64,000 nt of DNA from Rhodopseudomonas palustris. Lineage in GTDB: Bacteria; Pseudomonadota; Alphaproteobacteria; Rhizobiales; Xanthobacteraceae. The position numbers and the translations under genes are program-made. The notes below the pieces were generated by a model. That model worked only from the letters and a program-made list of their open reading frames with translations, had not been told where the DNA came from and did not search any database. This document shows, piece by piece, positions 39,397-48,857 of this stretch. How positions within the stretch are numbered: the stretch's first letter is position 1; each line of letters begins with the position of its first letter. The stretch lies in the NCBI RefSeq assembly GCF_003591005.1, contig NZ_QYYD01000009.1, forward strand, positions 124,001 to 188,000. The letters run 5' to 3'.

Positions 39397-39936
39397 CTAA
39401 TAGGGCTCGTTGCGGAACGCCGCTGTGGCGGACAGCAGCCGCTTGTTGCCGGCGAGATTCGAGATGTTGTAACCGAGCCCGGTGATGAATAACGGCCATT
39501 GGTAAAACGCCCTGACCACGACGATCTGGCCGGAGCCGCCGGGGTTGTACTGCATGTTGTTGACAAAGTTCTTGTTGGCGTCGATCGGGGCGGCCAAATC
39601 GACGGACGAGAAGTCGTTGCCATAGCTACGCACGTCGACGTAAACCCCATTGCAGTCGAATAAGGCGCTCAACCGACCGCACAGATTGGTCTTGAACTGA
39701 GTCTGCGAGTATGACGCGCTCTGCGCCTGGCCGGTGAGGATGAGCCGCGCCGAATCCTGCACGGCGGTCTCGAGAACCTGCCCGGCGAAGAACATGAACG
39801 CCGTCTCGATGATCGCGAACAGCAGACCGAAGAAGATCGGCGCGACCATCGCAAATTCGATCGCCGCCGAGCCTCGACGATTGCGGCCGAACCGCCGCAA
39901 CAGCGCTGCGGCGCGCGAACGAATTAGCGGACTCAT
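39397..39936 (-). CDS. TadE-family pilus pseudopilin (first)
   Basis: A 179-residue protein with a basic N-terminus and the TadE motif RRGSAAIEFAMVAPIFFGLL, processed like a prepilin in this family. The periplasmic part has one Cys pair (LCGRLSALFDC) and a Tyr/Asn-rich segment. Minor pseudopilins of this kind prime or stabilise the Flp pilus. It is transcribed away from the main cpa operon, in the same direction as the pilus N-domain gene 174 bases upstream. Confidence 0.88.
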   Translation of the reverse strand: MSPLIRSRAAALLRRFGRNRRGSAAIEFAMVAPIFFGLLFAIIETAFMFFAGQVLETAVQDSARLILTGQAQSASYSQTQFKTNLCGRLSALFDCNGVYVDVRSYGNDFSSVDLAAPIDANKNFVNNMQYNPGGSGQIVVVRAFYQWPLFITGLGYNISNLAGNKRLLSATAAFRNEPY

Positions 39937-40110
39937 CGGCGAACTCTCGGCTCTGGCGGGTATCCTTATGCAGCAACCTAGCCAAAACAGATTGTGGAAG
40001 TGTTTCGCCCGATCGAGACAAACTCACCCGCGATCTTGAGAATTGATTAACCATGCGAGCACCGCGTCGCGAGCGGCGACGGGGTGCTCCCGATTGGATC
40101 TGGCTTGCGA

Positions 40111-40602
40111 TCAGTTGTTCTTCGGCCCCGCCGCGGCGCCGCTGGCCTGGCTGCTGAGCGTGCCGGCCTGATCCATGTTGGATTTGAAGAAGCCTTCCGA
40201 ATCCCCGAGCGTGATGCGGCGCTGGCAAATCGGCATGCAGCTGTAAGACTCGCGCTCGACGCCGCGATACACCGTCACCACCTTGTCCATTGGTCCTTCG
40301 ACCTGGATCAAGCGATCGGCGACCACCGCGCCCTTGCGGTCCATTGCAATCACGTTGGTGGCGCCGTAGCCTTTTCCAGTGACGACGACCATGCCGCCGG
40401 GCTGCAGCGTGACGTCGGCGATCAGGGGATTGCCGACCACCAGGGTCGAGATGTTCTGCGGAAGCCGGATCAGTTTGGCCTGATCGACATTCACCGCAAT
40501 GGTCTCTTCGGTGCCCGCCGACACGGCGGAAACAGACATGATGCCTGCCAGAAGCGAAGCCATAAACGTTGCGCGCGAACCGCGCCGGGAGCTGATCGAC
40601 AT
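40111..40602 (-). CDS. Stand-alone pilus/secretin N-domain protein
   Basis: A 163-residue exported protein. A signal sequence (ATFMASLLAGIMSVSAVSAG) leads into a domain, VDQAKLIRLPQNISTLVVGN through GGMVVVTGKGYGATNVIAMD, that corresponds to the N-terminal domain of CpaC/RcpA-type secretins. The matching region of CpaC in this window reads VVIDLPRDIKDVLVADPKIA. The secretin channel part is absent. A Cys pair SCMPIC follows, and the C-terminus is Ser/Ala/Gly-rich. It is divergent from flp across 377 bases. A periplasmic partner of the CpaC channel is a reasonable guess. Confidence 0.82.
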   Translation of the reverse strand: MSISSRRGSRATFMASLLAGIMSVSAVSAGTEETIAVNVDQAKLIRLPQNISTLVVGNPLIADVTLQPGGMVVVTGKGYGATNVIAMDRKGAVVADRLIQVEGPMDKVVTVYRGVERESYSCMPICQRRITLGDSEGFFKSNMDQAGTLSSQASGAAAGPKNN

Positions 40603-40979
40603 ATTTTACTCCGGGACATCAACAAGCCGACTAAGGCAGATACGCAGCGGTGTCGGCGCCCGACATGGCGAAGATGCCGTTAATTGATGAACGAAGCGCA
40701 AACGCGATCCCGACATTTTGCCGTAACCTGTCCGAGCCTGGATCAAGCGCTACTCATTCGGCAGCAGCGTTGGTAACTCCCTGACGGAATCGTTCGAATT
40801 TTCGATTAGTTTAATCGGCGATTCACTCTACTTAAGAAGTCGCCTTTGAGGCGATGTTTCATCAATCGAATTAACTGCGCTGCAATTTCCCGGCTCTACG
40901 TTGCCCCCATGGTCGCGGTGCTGAGAACGCCGGAAAGACCAAGATTAGTTCGACAGCCACGGGCACATGGAGCTACCCA
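40603..40979. promoter_or_regulatory. Divergent control region of flp and the N-domain gene
   Basis: A 377-base gap, AT-richer than the surroundings, particularly 40780-40890. Several TTAA strings occur (about 40680, 40810, 40834 and 40871), but I could not find two spaced as a full CtrA box. AGCTACCCA stands just before the flp ATG and is a poor ribosome site, with GGAG at 40970 the best candidate. No gene is supported. Confidence 0.4.
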
Positions 40980-41153
40980 ATGAAGAACCTTCTCGCGCGT
41001 TTCGTTAAGGACGAGTCCGGCGCCACCGCCATCGAATACGGTCTGATCGCTGCGGGCATCGCCCTTGCCGTCATCGCCGTCGTCAACGGCATCGGCACCA
41101 AGCTCAACACCGCCTTCACCAGCATCAACACCCAGCTGAAGACCACTCCGTAA
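40980..41153 (+). CDS. flp: Flp/PilA major pilin
   Basis: A 57-residue class IVb pilin. A short leader (MKNLLARFVKDESG) ends at the Gly processing site. The mature N-terminus ATAIEYGLIAAGIALAVIAV carries the conserved Glu and Tyr (IEYGLI) of Flp pilins in its single hydrophobic helix. The C-terminus is short and polar. CpaA, encoded downstream, is the expected prepilin peptidase. A terminator follows at 41174, which would make flp mRNA a separate abundant transcript. The gene is below usual ORF length limits and easily missed. Confidence 0.95.
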   Translation: MKNLLARFVKDESGATAIEYGLIAAGIALAVIAVVNGIGTKLNTAFTSINTQLKTTP

Positions 41154-41173
41154 TCTCCGGAGCGGTCACAACA

Positions 41174-41201
41174 AGGCCTCGGTTCACCCGGGGCCTTTTT
41201 G
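41174..41201 (+). terminator. Rho-independent terminator after flp
   Basis: AGGCCTCGG and CCGGGGCC pair with one G-T wobble across a five-base loop and are followed by TTTTTG. It begins 20 bases after the flp stop. Confidence 0.85.
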
Positions 41202-41244
41202 TTCTTCGGCCGACGCCAGATCGTCCGCCATCAGGTTACGTGCT

Positions 41245-41382
41245 ATGAACCGAAGCGATCGGGCGATATCGAGCGAGCCGAATGGGCCCGCCTGGCGTGA
41301 GGCCGCCGCCCGTCAGATGGTTTGCGCCGCGCTTGCGCTCGCCATTTTCGCAGTCGCGACCCGGATCGCGCTGGTCTGGTGA
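41245..41382 (+). CDS. Possible 45-residue single-span membrane protein
   Basis: An ATG at 41245 opens a frame of 45 codons to TGA at 41382, between flp and cpaA. The first 24 residues are polar (MNRSDRAISSEPNGPAWREA), then MVCAALALAIFAVATRIALV forms a plausible transmembrane helix to the end. AGGT-type purines are a few bases upstream but weak. Small membrane proteins occur at this spot in some tad loci, yet I do not recognise this one. The rest of the 41154-41475 gap holds only the flp terminator. Treat as a hypothesis. Confidence 0.4.
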   Translation: MNRSDRAISSEPNGPAWREAAARQMVCAALALAIFAVATRIALVW

Positions 41383-41475
41383 CCAGACCGATATTGTTCG
41401 ATCGTTCACCTCTGTACGATAGGTTGCGCCGCGGGTCGCGGCGGTCGCGGCCTTCATCATCGGCGGGATAGAATT

Positions 41476-42000
41476 ATGATCGCTGACCTGCTGCGCCTGT
41501 CGCTTTTTCCGGCTTTGATGGCGTTCGCCGCGTCAAGTGACCTGTTCACGATGACGATTTCCAACCGCGTGTCGCTGCTGCTGGTCGCCGGCTTCGTCGT
41601 GCTCGCGCTGCTCTCCGGCATGGGTCTTGAGCAGATCGGGCTGCATTTCGCGGCGGGCCTCACCGTCCTTGCGGTTGCGTTCGCTTGCTTCGCGATGGGC
41701 TGGATCGGCGGCGGTGACGCCAAGGTCGCGGCCGCGGCCGCACTGTGGTTCGGCTTCACCAATCTGCTGGAATACCTGATCTATGCGTCCCTGTTCGGCG
41801 GCGCGCTCACCCTCCTGCTGCTGAGCTTCCGGCAACTTCCGTTGCCCTATCCGCTGACAAGCCAGCCCTGGCTGCTGCGACTGCATGCCCAGGAAACCGG
41901 CATTCCCTACGGCATCGCGCTCGCCCTGGGCGCGCTGGTGATCTATCCGCAAACGGATTGGATCAAAGCGGTCGACCTCGCTCGCTTCGCGCTGAACTGA
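41476..42000 (+). CDS. cpaA: Prepilin peptidase CpaA/TadV
   Basis: A 174-residue inner-membrane aspartyl protease that removes the leader of Flp and TadE-type prepilins. The two catalytic Asp are seen in AASSDLFTMTISN (near residue 21) and GGGDAKVAAA, the GxGD-type motif. Hydrophobic spans cover most of the chain. The N-methylation domain of larger PilD enzymes is absent, as usual in CpaA. It is the first gene of the contiguous cpa operon. Confidence 0.94.
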   Translation: MIADLLRLSLFPALMAFAASSDLFTMTISNRVSLLLVAGFVVLALLSGMGLEQIGLHFAAGLTVLAVAFACFAMGWIGGGDAKVAAAAALWFGFTNLLEYLIYASLFGGALTLLLLSFRQLPLPYPLTSQPWLLRLHAQETGIPYGIALALGALVIYPQTDWIKAVDLARFALN

Positions 42001-42123
42001 CGGCCACAAAATGAATCGTTAACTCGATTTAGATACGCGTCATTAACCATGCTTTGACGAATAGCTGGTCAAATCCAGCTATCACGGTGGGGTCCGCCGT
42101 CGAGTCATCGGGAAGTGAGCGTT

Positions 42124-42927
42124 ATGAATTCCGCGCGTATCGTCGTTCTGGCTATCGCGATCGGCGCCGGCGCCGTGGCCGCTTATCTCGCCAGTGGCGG
42201 CGGCGGACAGGAGACGGCCGGTCCGCCCGCTCCGGTCGCCCAATTGCCGACCGTCGACGTATTGGTCGCCAAATCCGACATCCCGCTCGGCCAGCCGGTC
42301 GGCCCCGATGACGTGCAGTGGCAGAGCTGGCCCGCGGCGACCGCCAGCTCGCAGTTCATCCGGCGCAACGAACAGCCCGACGCGAGCCGACAGATTGCCG
42401 GCTCGATCGCCCGCTCCCCGTTCATCGCCGGCGAACCGATCCGCGAGCAGAAACTCGTCAAGGCCGCCGGCTCCGGCTTCATGGCGGCAATCCTGCCGAC
42501 GGGCATGCGGGCGATCTCGACCGAGATCTCGCCCGAGACCGGCGCCGGCGGCTTCATCCTGCCGAATGACCGCGTCGACGTAATCCTGTCCAAGCGCGAC
42601 CGCAACCCGGATCGCACCGGGAGCGCCACGGAGACAGTCAATTCCGAGATCATCCTCAGCAATGTTCGCGTCCTCGCGATCGATCAGACGATCGAGGAGA
42701 AGAACGGCCAGAAGGTAGTGGTCGGCAAGACCGCCACGCTCGAACTCAAGCCTGAGCAGGCGGAGTTTCTCGCCCGCGCGCGGCAGAGCGGCACGCTGTC
42801 GCTGGCGCTGCGCAGCCTCGCCGATGCCAACGCCCCGGCGGCCACCGAGGAAACCGGGGGCGGCAAGCGCGACAGCGTCAACGTCGTTCGTTACGGCGTG
42901 CCTTCGCAAACCTCGATCCCGAAGTGA
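42124..42927 (+). CDS. cpaB: Flp pilus assembly protein CpaB/RcpC
   Basis: A 267-residue periplasmic, membrane-anchored protein. An N-terminal span (IVVLAIAIGAGAVAAYLASG) is followed by a SAF domain (TVDVLVAKSDIPLGQPVGPD) and the RcpC-type segment GMRAISTEISPETGAGGFIL with NDRVDVIL. Both are diagnostic of CpaB, which supports the CpaC secretin. A GTG at 42115 is an alternative start; the ATG at 42124 begins the span directly. A 123-base AT-rich gap after cpaA may hold a promoter. Confidence 0.93.
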   Translation: MNSARIVVLAIAIGAGAVAAYLASGGGGQETAGPPAPVAQLPTVDVLVAKSDIPLGQPVGPDDVQWQSWPAATASSQFIRRNEQPDASRQIAGSIARSPFIAGEPIREQKLVKAAGSGFMAAILPTGMRAISTEISPETGAGGFILPNDRVDVILSKRDRNPDRTGSATETVNSEIILSNVRVLAIDQTIEEKNGQKVVVGKTATLELKPEQAEFLARARQSGTLSLALRSLADANAPAATEETGGGKRDSVNVVRYGVPSQTSIPK

Positions 42928-42941
42928 CCAGAGGAACGGAT

Positions 42942-44372
42942 ATGAACCGCGGGACCAATCACCGATTCATCCGGATCCTGAAGGGCACGGCGATGGCGCT
43001 CTCCGCTCTCGCGGTGCTGACGTTGCTGCCGACATCGCCGATCCAGGCAAGTGACTATCGCCAGACGCAGGGCGCCGGCTTGAACGCACGTCCGCTTGCG
43101 CTCGGCATCGGCAAATCCGTGGTGATCGACCTGCCGCGCGATATCAAAGACGTGCTGGTCGCCGATCCGAAGATCGCCAACGCGGTGGTGCGCTCGGCAC
43201 AGCGCGCCTACATCATCGGCGCTGCCGTCGGCCAGACCAATATCGTGTTCTTCGATGCCAGCGGCCAGCAGATCGGCGCCTACGACATTGCCGTGACCCG
43301 CGACCTCAATGGCATTCGTACCGCTCTGCGCCAGTCGATCCCGAATGCCGACATTCACGTCGAGGGCCTGGGCGACGGCGTCATGTTGCTCGGCTCGGCG
43401 GCGACTGCGATCGAAGCGCAGCAGGCCGCGGATCTGGCTGCCCGCCTGACCGGCGATGCCAACCGCGTCGTCAACAACATCGCGATCCGCGGCCGTGATC
43501 AGGTGATGCTGAAGATCACCGTGGCCGAGGTCCAGCGTAATATCATCAAGCAGCTCGGCGTCGACCTCACCGCCAACATGAGCTACGGCACGTCGGTGGT
43601 GAAGTTCAGCAACTCCAATCCGTTCACCCAAACGGGTCAGCCGCTGGTGTCCGGCAACGCGCTGACGACCTCGTTCGGCAACGGACCGTCGGTGCAGGCA
43701 ACGTTGCGGGCGATGGAAAGCGCCGGCGTGGTGCGCACGCTCGCGGAGCCGAACCTCACCGCGATTTCCGGCGAACCGGCAAGCTTTCTGGCCGGCGGCG
43801 AATTTCCGGTCCCGAGCGGCGTGACCTGCACCAACAGCCTGTGTACGCCGTCGGTGACCTTCAAGAAGTTCGGTGTCCTGCTCAATTTCACCCCGGTGGT
43901 GCTGAGCGAGGGCAAGATCAGCCTGAAAGTGTCGACCGAGGTCTCGGAAGTCTCGAGCGACAACGCCATCACCATCAGCGGCCTGTCGGTGCCGTCGATC
44001 AAGACCCGCCGGGTCGACAGCACGGTCGAGATTCCGTCGGGCGGCTCGCTGGCTATGGCGGGACTGATCCAGGACCAGACCAAGCAGGCCATCAATGGCT
44101 TGCCGGGCATGACCCAGCTGCCGGTGCTCGGCACGCTGTTCCGCAGCCGCGACTACATCAACCGGCAGACCGAACTGATGGTGCTGGTGACGCCCTATGT
44201 GGTTCGCGCGGTGGCGCAAAAAGACCTGTCGCGACCCGACGACGGCTTCGCCGACGCATCGGATCCGCAATCGGATCTGCTCGGCAACATCAACCGCATC
44301 TATGGCGTGCCCGGCCGAGCCGTTGCGCAGGGCCAGAATTATCGAGGCCGGTTCGGCTTCATCACCGATTGA
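42942..44372 (+). CDS. cpaC: Outer-membrane secretin CpaC/RcpA
   Basis: A 476-residue secretin that forms the outer-membrane pore for the Flp pilus. After a signal sequence (AMALSALAVLTLLPTSPIQA) come the pilus N-domain (VVIDLPRDIKDVLVADPKIA) and a BON-like segment. The C-terminal secretin domain has ESAGVVRTLAEPNLTAISGE, PASFLAGGEFPVP and VDSTVEIPSGGSLAMAGLIQ, the secretin signature. ATG at 42942 is preceded by GAGGAA. An unusual feature is a Cys pair in the pore domain (TCTNSLC). Confidence 0.95.
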   Translation: MNRGTNHRFIRILKGTAMALSALAVLTLLPTSPIQASDYRQTQGAGLNARPLALGIGKSVVIDLPRDIKDVLVADPKIANAVVRSAQRAYIIGAAVGQTNIVFFDASGQQIGAYDIAVTRDLNGIRTALRQSIPNADIHVEGLGDGVMLLGSAATAIEAQQAADLAARLTGDANRVVNNIAIRGRDQVMLKITVAEVQRNIIKQLGVDLTANMSYGTSVVKFSNSNPFTQTGQPLVSGNALTTSFGNGPSVQATLRAMESAGVVRTLAEPNLTAISGEPASFLAGGEFPVPSGVTCTNSLCTPSVTFKKFGVLLNFTPVVLSEGKISLKVSTEVSEVSSDNAITISGLSVPSIKTRRVDSTVEIPSGGSLAMAGLIQDQTKQAINGLPGMTQLPVLGTLFRSRDYINRQTELMVLVTPYVVRAVAQKDLSRPDDGFADASDPQSDLLGNINRIYGVPGRAVAQGQNYRGRFGFITD

Positions 44373-44391
44373 GCGGGACGAGGACAGGACG

Positions 44392-45120
44392 ATGATCTCC
44401 ATGCTATCCGCTCGTGGACGCCGCAGCCTCGGTGTCGCGGCCGCTATCGCCGCCGTTTCCGTGTCGCTGGGCGCCTGTACCCATACCTCGCGCACCGAAG
44501 ACGTCACCGCCAGCATCCCTCTGGATTATCGGCAGCGCCATCCGATCGCGATCCAGGAAGCCGATCGCAGCCTCGTGGTGTTCGTCGGCAACGGCCGCGG
44601 CGGGCTGACGTCACCGCAGCGAAGCGACGTGCTGGCGTTCGGCCGCGATTGGTTGCGCGAAGGCACCGGATCGATCATCGCGGAGGTGCCGTCCGGAACG
44701 CTGAATGCGCGCGCGGCCGGCGAGACCGTCCGGGAGATCCAGTCGCTGCTTGCCGGCACCGGCGTGCCGCCGCGCGGCGTGATCGTCAAGCCGTATCACC
44801 CCGCAGACCCGCGCACCTTCGCGGCGATCCGCTTGCTGTACCCGAAGGTCGCGGCAGTGGCCGGCCCGTGCGGGCTCTGGCCCGAGGACATCGGCCCGTC
44901 GATCAAGAACAAAGGTTATCTGGACAATCGCCAGTACTGGAATTTCGGCTGCGCCAATCAGCGCAACCTGGCTGCGATGGTCGACAACCCGTCGGATCTG
45001 GTGCAGCCGCGGGCCGAGACGCCGCCCTACACCGCCCGCCGCGCCGTGACCTTCGACACCTACCGCACCACCAAGCCGCCCCTCACCGACAAGGCCCAAC
45101 TGAGTAACGTGGGACCATGA
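44392..45120 (+). CDS. cpaD: Pilus assembly lipoprotein CpaD
   Basis: A 242-residue lipoprotein with lipobox VSLGAC (cleavage before Cys near residue 26). The mature protein begins THTSRTEDVTASIPLDYRQR and contains GPCGLWPEDIGPS and NFGCANQRNLAAMVDNPSDL, which are CpaD family signatures. It assists secretin localisation in the outer membrane. It overlaps cpaE by four bases (ATGA). Confidence 0.92.
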   Translation: MISMLSARGRRSLGVAAAIAAVSVSLGACTHTSRTEDVTASIPLDYRQRHPIAIQEADRSLVVFVGNGRGGLTSPQRSDVLAFGRDWLREGTGSIIAEVPSGTLNARAAGETVREIQSLLAGTGVPPRGVIVKPYHPADPRTFAAIRLLYPKVAAVAGPCGLWPEDIGPSIKNKGYLDNRQYWNFGCANQRNLAAMVDNPSDLVQPRAETPPYTARRAVTFDTYRTTKPPLTDKAQLSNVGP

Positions 45121-46391
45121 TCAGCTACGCACGACACAATCAGGACGACCCCGAGGCCGGCACGACCGCGTCGGCAGCGTCGGACGAGCATATCGCGCCG
45201 GCTCCTCGCGTGTCGGTGCAGGCCTTCTGCGAGTCGGTCGAGACCGCTGCGGCCGTGCAAGCCGCAGGCGAAGACCGTCGTCTCGCCAAGGCCCATCTCA
45301 AGATCCAGATGGGCGGCATGGCGGCAGCGATCGAAGCCTATCGTTCGGCCCCGACGCCGAACGTCATCGTCCTGGAAACCGACCCGCGCAGCGACATTCT
45401 CGCCGGTCTCGATCAGCTCGCCACGGTTTGCGACCCGGGCACCCGCGTTATCGTCATCGGCAAGGTCAACGACGTGACGCTGTATCGCGAACTGGTTCGT
45501 CGCGGCGTCAGCGACTACTCGATCGCGCCGGTGGAGCCGATCGACGTGGTGCGCTCGATCTGCAATCTGTTCTCTGCGCCGGAGGCCAAGGCAGTCGGCA
45601 GGATCATCGCGGTGGTCGGCGCCAAGGGCGGCGTCGGCGCCTCGACCATTGCGCACAACGTCGCCTGGGCGATTGCCCGGGATCTGGCGCTGGACTCGGT
45701 CGTTGCCGATCTCGACTTGGCTTTTGGCACCGCCGGCCTCGACTACAACCAGGATCCGCCGCAAGGTATCGCCGAGGCGGTGTTCTCGCCGGACCGCGTC
45801 GACACCGCTTTCGTCGATCGCCTGCTGTCGAAATGCACCGATCATCTCAGCCTCTTGGCCGCACCGGCGACGCTGGAGCGGGTGTACGATTTCGGCAGCG
45901 AGGCGTTCGACTCGATCTTCGATACGCTGCGTGCCACGATGCCCTGCATCGTGCTCGACGTGCCGCATCAATGGACCGGCTGGACCAAGCGAGCGCTGAT
46001 CAACGCCGACGACATCCTGATCGTCGCCGCGCCGGACCTCGCCAATTTGCGGAATACCAAGAACCTGTACGATCTGCTGCGGGCAGCGCGTCCGAACGAC
46101 CGGCCGCCGCTGTACTGTCTGAATCAGGTCGGTGTGCCGAAGCGGCCCGAGATCAATGCCGGTGAATTTGCCAAGGCGATCGAAAGTCAGCCGATCGTCA
46201 GCATCCCGTTCGATCCGCAGATGTTCGGCCTGGCGGCCAACAACGGCCAGATGATCGCCGAGATCGCGGCCAGCCACAAGGTCACCGACATGTTCCTGCA
46301 GATCGCGCAGCGGCTGACCGGGCGCGGCGAAGCCAAGAAGCCGAAAGGCGGGTTCCTGGGACCGATCCTGGAGAAGCTGCGGGCCAAGTAA
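45117..46391 (+). CDS. cpaE: Pilus localisation ATPase CpaE/TadZ
   Basis: A 424-residue two-part protein. The N-terminal 130 residues have a receiver-like fold (NVIVLETDPRSDILAGLDQL). The rest is a MinD/ParA-type ATPase with a deviant Walker A, VVGAKGGVGASTIAHNVAWA, then VVADLDLAFGTAGLDYNQDP. CpaE positions the pilus machine at the cell pole in relatives. The phosphoacceptor region of the receiver half appears degenerate, as usual. It starts inside the cpaD stop. Confidence 0.93.
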   Translation: MISYARHNQDDPEAGTTASAASDEHIAPAPRVSVQAFCESVETAAAVQAAGEDRRLAKAHLKIQMGGMAAAIEAYRSAPTPNVIVLETDPRSDILAGLDQLATVCDPGTRVIVIGKVNDVTLYRELVRRGVSDYSIAPVEPIDVVRSICNLFSAPEAKAVGRIIAVVGAKGGVGASTIAHNVAWAIARDLALDSVVADLDLAFGTAGLDYNQDPPQGIAEAVFSPDRVDTAFVDRLLSKCTDHLSLLAAPATLERVYDFGSEAFDSIFDTLRATMPCIVLDVPHQWTGWTKRALINADDILIVAAPDLANLRNTKNLYDLLRAARPNDRPPLYCLNQVGVPKRPEINAGEFAKAIESQPIVSIPFDPQMFGLAANNGQMIAEIAASHKVTDMFLQIAQRLTGRGEAKKPKGGFLGPILEKLRAK

Positions 46392-46412
46392 CGCGCCCAC
46401 TGGAGTGTTTTC

Positions 46413-47858
46413 GTGTTTGGTAAGCGCAGCAGTTCAGATCAAGAGGAACGCGGTCCGAAGCCGGTCAATCTGGTTTCGGAGCCGATCGGACGCGGCGTCG
46501 AGACATCGGTTGCGGTGTCGTCGCCGCCGCTCGCGCCGGCGCGCAGCGCCCCCCCGGTCGAGGCGCGGCGCTCCGACACGTATTACCAGGTCAAGGCGAC
46601 GATCTTCGGCGCGCTGATCGAGGCGATCGACCTTGCGCAGCTCGCCAAGCTCGACGGCGAGTCGGCGCGGGAAGAAATCCGCGACATCGTCAATGAAATC
46701 ATCGCGATCAAGAACATCGTGATGTCGATCGCCGAGCAGGAAGAACTGCTCGACGACATCTGCAACGACGTTCTCGGTTACGGCCCGCTCGAACCGCTGC
46801 TGTCGCGCGACGACATCTCCGACATCATGGTGAACGGCGCCGGCACGGTGTACATCGAAGTCGCCGGCCGCATCCAGCGCACCGGAATTCGGTTTCGAGA
46901 CAATCAGCAGCTGCTCAACATCTGCCAGCGCATCGTCAGCCAGGTCGGCCGGCGCGTCGACGAATCCTCGCCGATCTGCGACGCCCGCCTCGCCGACGGC
47001 AGCCGCGTCAACGCCATCGTCCCACCGTTGGCGATCGACGGCCCGGCCCTCACCATCCGCAAGTTCAAGAAGGACAAGCTGACGCTCGATCAGCTCGTCA
47101 AATTCGGGGCGATCACGCCCGACGGCGCCGCGATCCTGCAGATCATCGGCCGAAGTCGCTGCAACGTGCTGATCTCCGGCGGCACCGGCTCGGGCAAGAC
47201 GACGCTGCTGAACTGCCTCACCAACTACATCGACGACGACGAGCGCATCATCACCTGCGAGGACGCTGCCGAACTGCAGCTGCAGCAGCCGCACGTGGTC
47301 CGGCTCGAAACCCGGCCGCCCAACATCGAGGGCGAAGGCCAGGTGACGATGCGCGAGCTGGTGCGCAACTGCCTACGCATGCGTCCCGAGCGGATCATCG
47401 TCGGCGAAGTCCGCGGACCCGAAGCGTTCGACCTGCTGCAGGCGATGAACACCGGCCACGACGGGTCGATGGGCACGCTGCACGCCAACAACCCGCGCGA
47501 GGCGCTCTCGCGGTGCGAATCGATGATCACGATGGGCGGGTTCTCGCTGCCGTCGCGGACCATCCGCGAGATGATCTGCGCCTCGATCGACGTCATCATC
47601 CAGGCCGCGCGCCTGCGCGACGGCTCGCGCCGCATCACCCACGTCACCGAGGTGATGGGGATGGAAGGCGACACCATCATCACCCAGGACATCTTCGTCT
47701 ACGACATGATCGGCGAGGACGCCAACGGCCATATCATCGGGCGGCATCGCTCGACCGGCATCGGACGGCCGAAATTCTGGGAACGGGCTCGTTACTACGG
47801 CGAGGAAAAGCGACTCGCGGCGGCGCTGGATGCCGCCGAACTCGCCAATAGCGCCTGA
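46413..47858 (+). CDS. cpaF: Pilus assembly/retraction ATPase CpaF/TadA
   Basis: A 481-residue secretion-type hexameric ATPase. Walker A is [16 protein letters not shown] with Lys262; an acid-rich Asp box ([17 protein letters not shown]), Walker B ([20 protein letters not shown]) and the His box ([13 protein letters not shown]) follow. The N-terminal domain has [20 protein letters not shown]. The start is GTG at 46413 with TGGAG seven bases upstream. It powers Flp pilus assembly, and in some bacteria retraction as well. Confidence 0.95.
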   Translation: MFGKRSSSDQEERGPKPVNLVSEPIGRGVETSVAVSSPPLAPARSAPPVEARRSDTYYQVKATIFGALIEAIDLAQLAKLDGESAREEIRDIVNEIIAIKNIVMSIAEQEELLDDICNDVLGYGPLEPLLSRDDISDIMVNGAGTVYIEVAGRIQRTGIRFRDNQQLLNICQRIVSQVGRRVDESSPICDARLADGSRVNAIVPPLAIDGPALTIRKFKKDKLTLDQLVKFGAITPDGAAILQIIGRSRCNVLISGGTGSGKTTLLNCLTNYIDDDERIITCEDAAELQLQQPHVVRLETRPPNIEGEGQVTMRELVRNCLRMRPERIIVGEVRGPEAFDLLQAMNTGHDGSMGTLHANNPREALSRCESMITMGGFSLPSRTIREMICASIDVIIQAARLRDGSRRITHVTEVMGMEGDTIITQDIFVYDMIGEDANGHIIGRHRSTGIGRPKFWERARYYGEEKRLAAALDAAELANSA

Positions 47859-47871
47859 GGAGAGCGGCTCG

Positions 47872-48846
47872 ATGCAGATTCAAACGGTCGCTCTCGCCTT
47901 CTTCGCTGCGATCGCCGTGGGCGGTCTGGCATGGGTCTTTGTCTATCCTCTGTTGTCCGGCGAGAAGCAGGCGGAGAAACGACGTTCCACCGTCGCACGG
48001 ACCACCCCGGCGGTGCGGCAGGTCGAACGATCGCAACGCTCGCGCCGCGAACAGGTCGAGGTCTCGCTGCGTGAAATCGAGGCACGCAGCGCGAAGCAGA
48101 AGAAAGTCCCGCTGAACAACAGGCTGACTCAAGCTGGGCTGGACTGGACGCCGAAGAAGTTCATCACGATTTCCGTCGGCCTCGGCGGCGTTGTGTTCGC
48201 CCTGATGATGCTGTTCAACAGCGGCCTGCTGGCGGCCGCCGCAATGGCGTTTGCTGCGGGCTTCGGCCTGCCGCGCTGGACCCTCAGCTTCCTGAAGAAG
48301 CGGCGCGAGAGCAAATTTCTCAAGGCCCTGCCCGATGCAGTCGACGTGATCGTGCGCGGCATCAAGGCCGGTCTGCCGTTGTTCGAGTCGATCAAGGTGG
48401 TGGCGGCCGATGCGCCGGAACCGCTGAAGAGCGAGTTCAAGGCCATCATCGAGACGCAGGCGATCGGCATGCCGCTCGGCGACGCGTGTGTGCGTCTCTA
48501 CGAACGCATGCCGCTGCCCGAGGCGAACTTCTTCGGCATCGTGATCTCGATCCAGCAGAAGTCCGGCGGCAATCTGTCGGAGGCGCTCGGCAACCTTTCC
48601 AAGGTGCTGCGTGATCGCAAGCGGATGGCCGAAAAGATCCAGGCGATGTCGATGGAAGCGAAAGCTTCGGCGGCGATCATCGGCTCGCTGCCGCCGATCG
48701 TGATGCTGCTCGTGTATCTGTCGACCCCGGACTACATCTCGCTGCTATGGACCCACCCAACCGGCCGGCTGATGCTCGCCGGCTGCGTGGTGTGGATGTC
48801 GGCCGGCGTGCTGGTGATGAAGAAGATGATCAATTTCGACTTCTGA
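47872..48846 (+). CDS. tadB: Inner-membrane pilus platform protein TadB
   Basis: A 324-residue GspF-type protein. One hydrophobic span at the N-terminus is followed by a basic linker, two spans, the GspF domain (ALPDAVDVIVRGIKAGLPLF and FFGIVISIQQKSGGNLSEAL) and two C-terminal spans. I use the ATG at 47872; GAGGAGAG lies upstream. An in-frame start at 47830 would overlap cpaF. It forms the inner-membrane base with TadC. Confidence 0.93.
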   Translation: MQIQTVALAFFAAIAVGGLAWVFVYPLLSGEKQAEKRRSTVARTTPAVRQVERSQRSRREQVEVSLREIEARSAKQKKVPLNNRLTQAGLDWTPKKFITISVGLGGVVFALMMLFNSGLLAAAAMAFAAGFGLPRWTLSFLKKRRESKFLKALPDAVDVIVRGIKAGLPLFESIKVVAADAPEPLKSEFKAIIETQAIGMPLGDACVRLYERMPLPEANFFGIVISIQQKSGGNLSEALGNLSKVLRDRKRMAEKIQAMSMEAKASAAIIGSLPPIVMLLVYLSTPDYISLLWTHPTGRLMLAGCVVWMSAGVLVMKKMINFDF

Positions 48847-48857
48847 CGAGGGCTGAC

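Noticed and set aside
41236-41460. Minus-strand 74-codon frame between flp and cpaA
   Set aside because: Polar, low-complexity translation without a ribosome site. The plus-strand 45-codon frame in the same place is more protein-like.
42001-42123. Possible CtrA box (TTAA...TTAG) before cpaB
   Set aside because: The half-sites are separated by six and not seven bases and the second half is imperfect.
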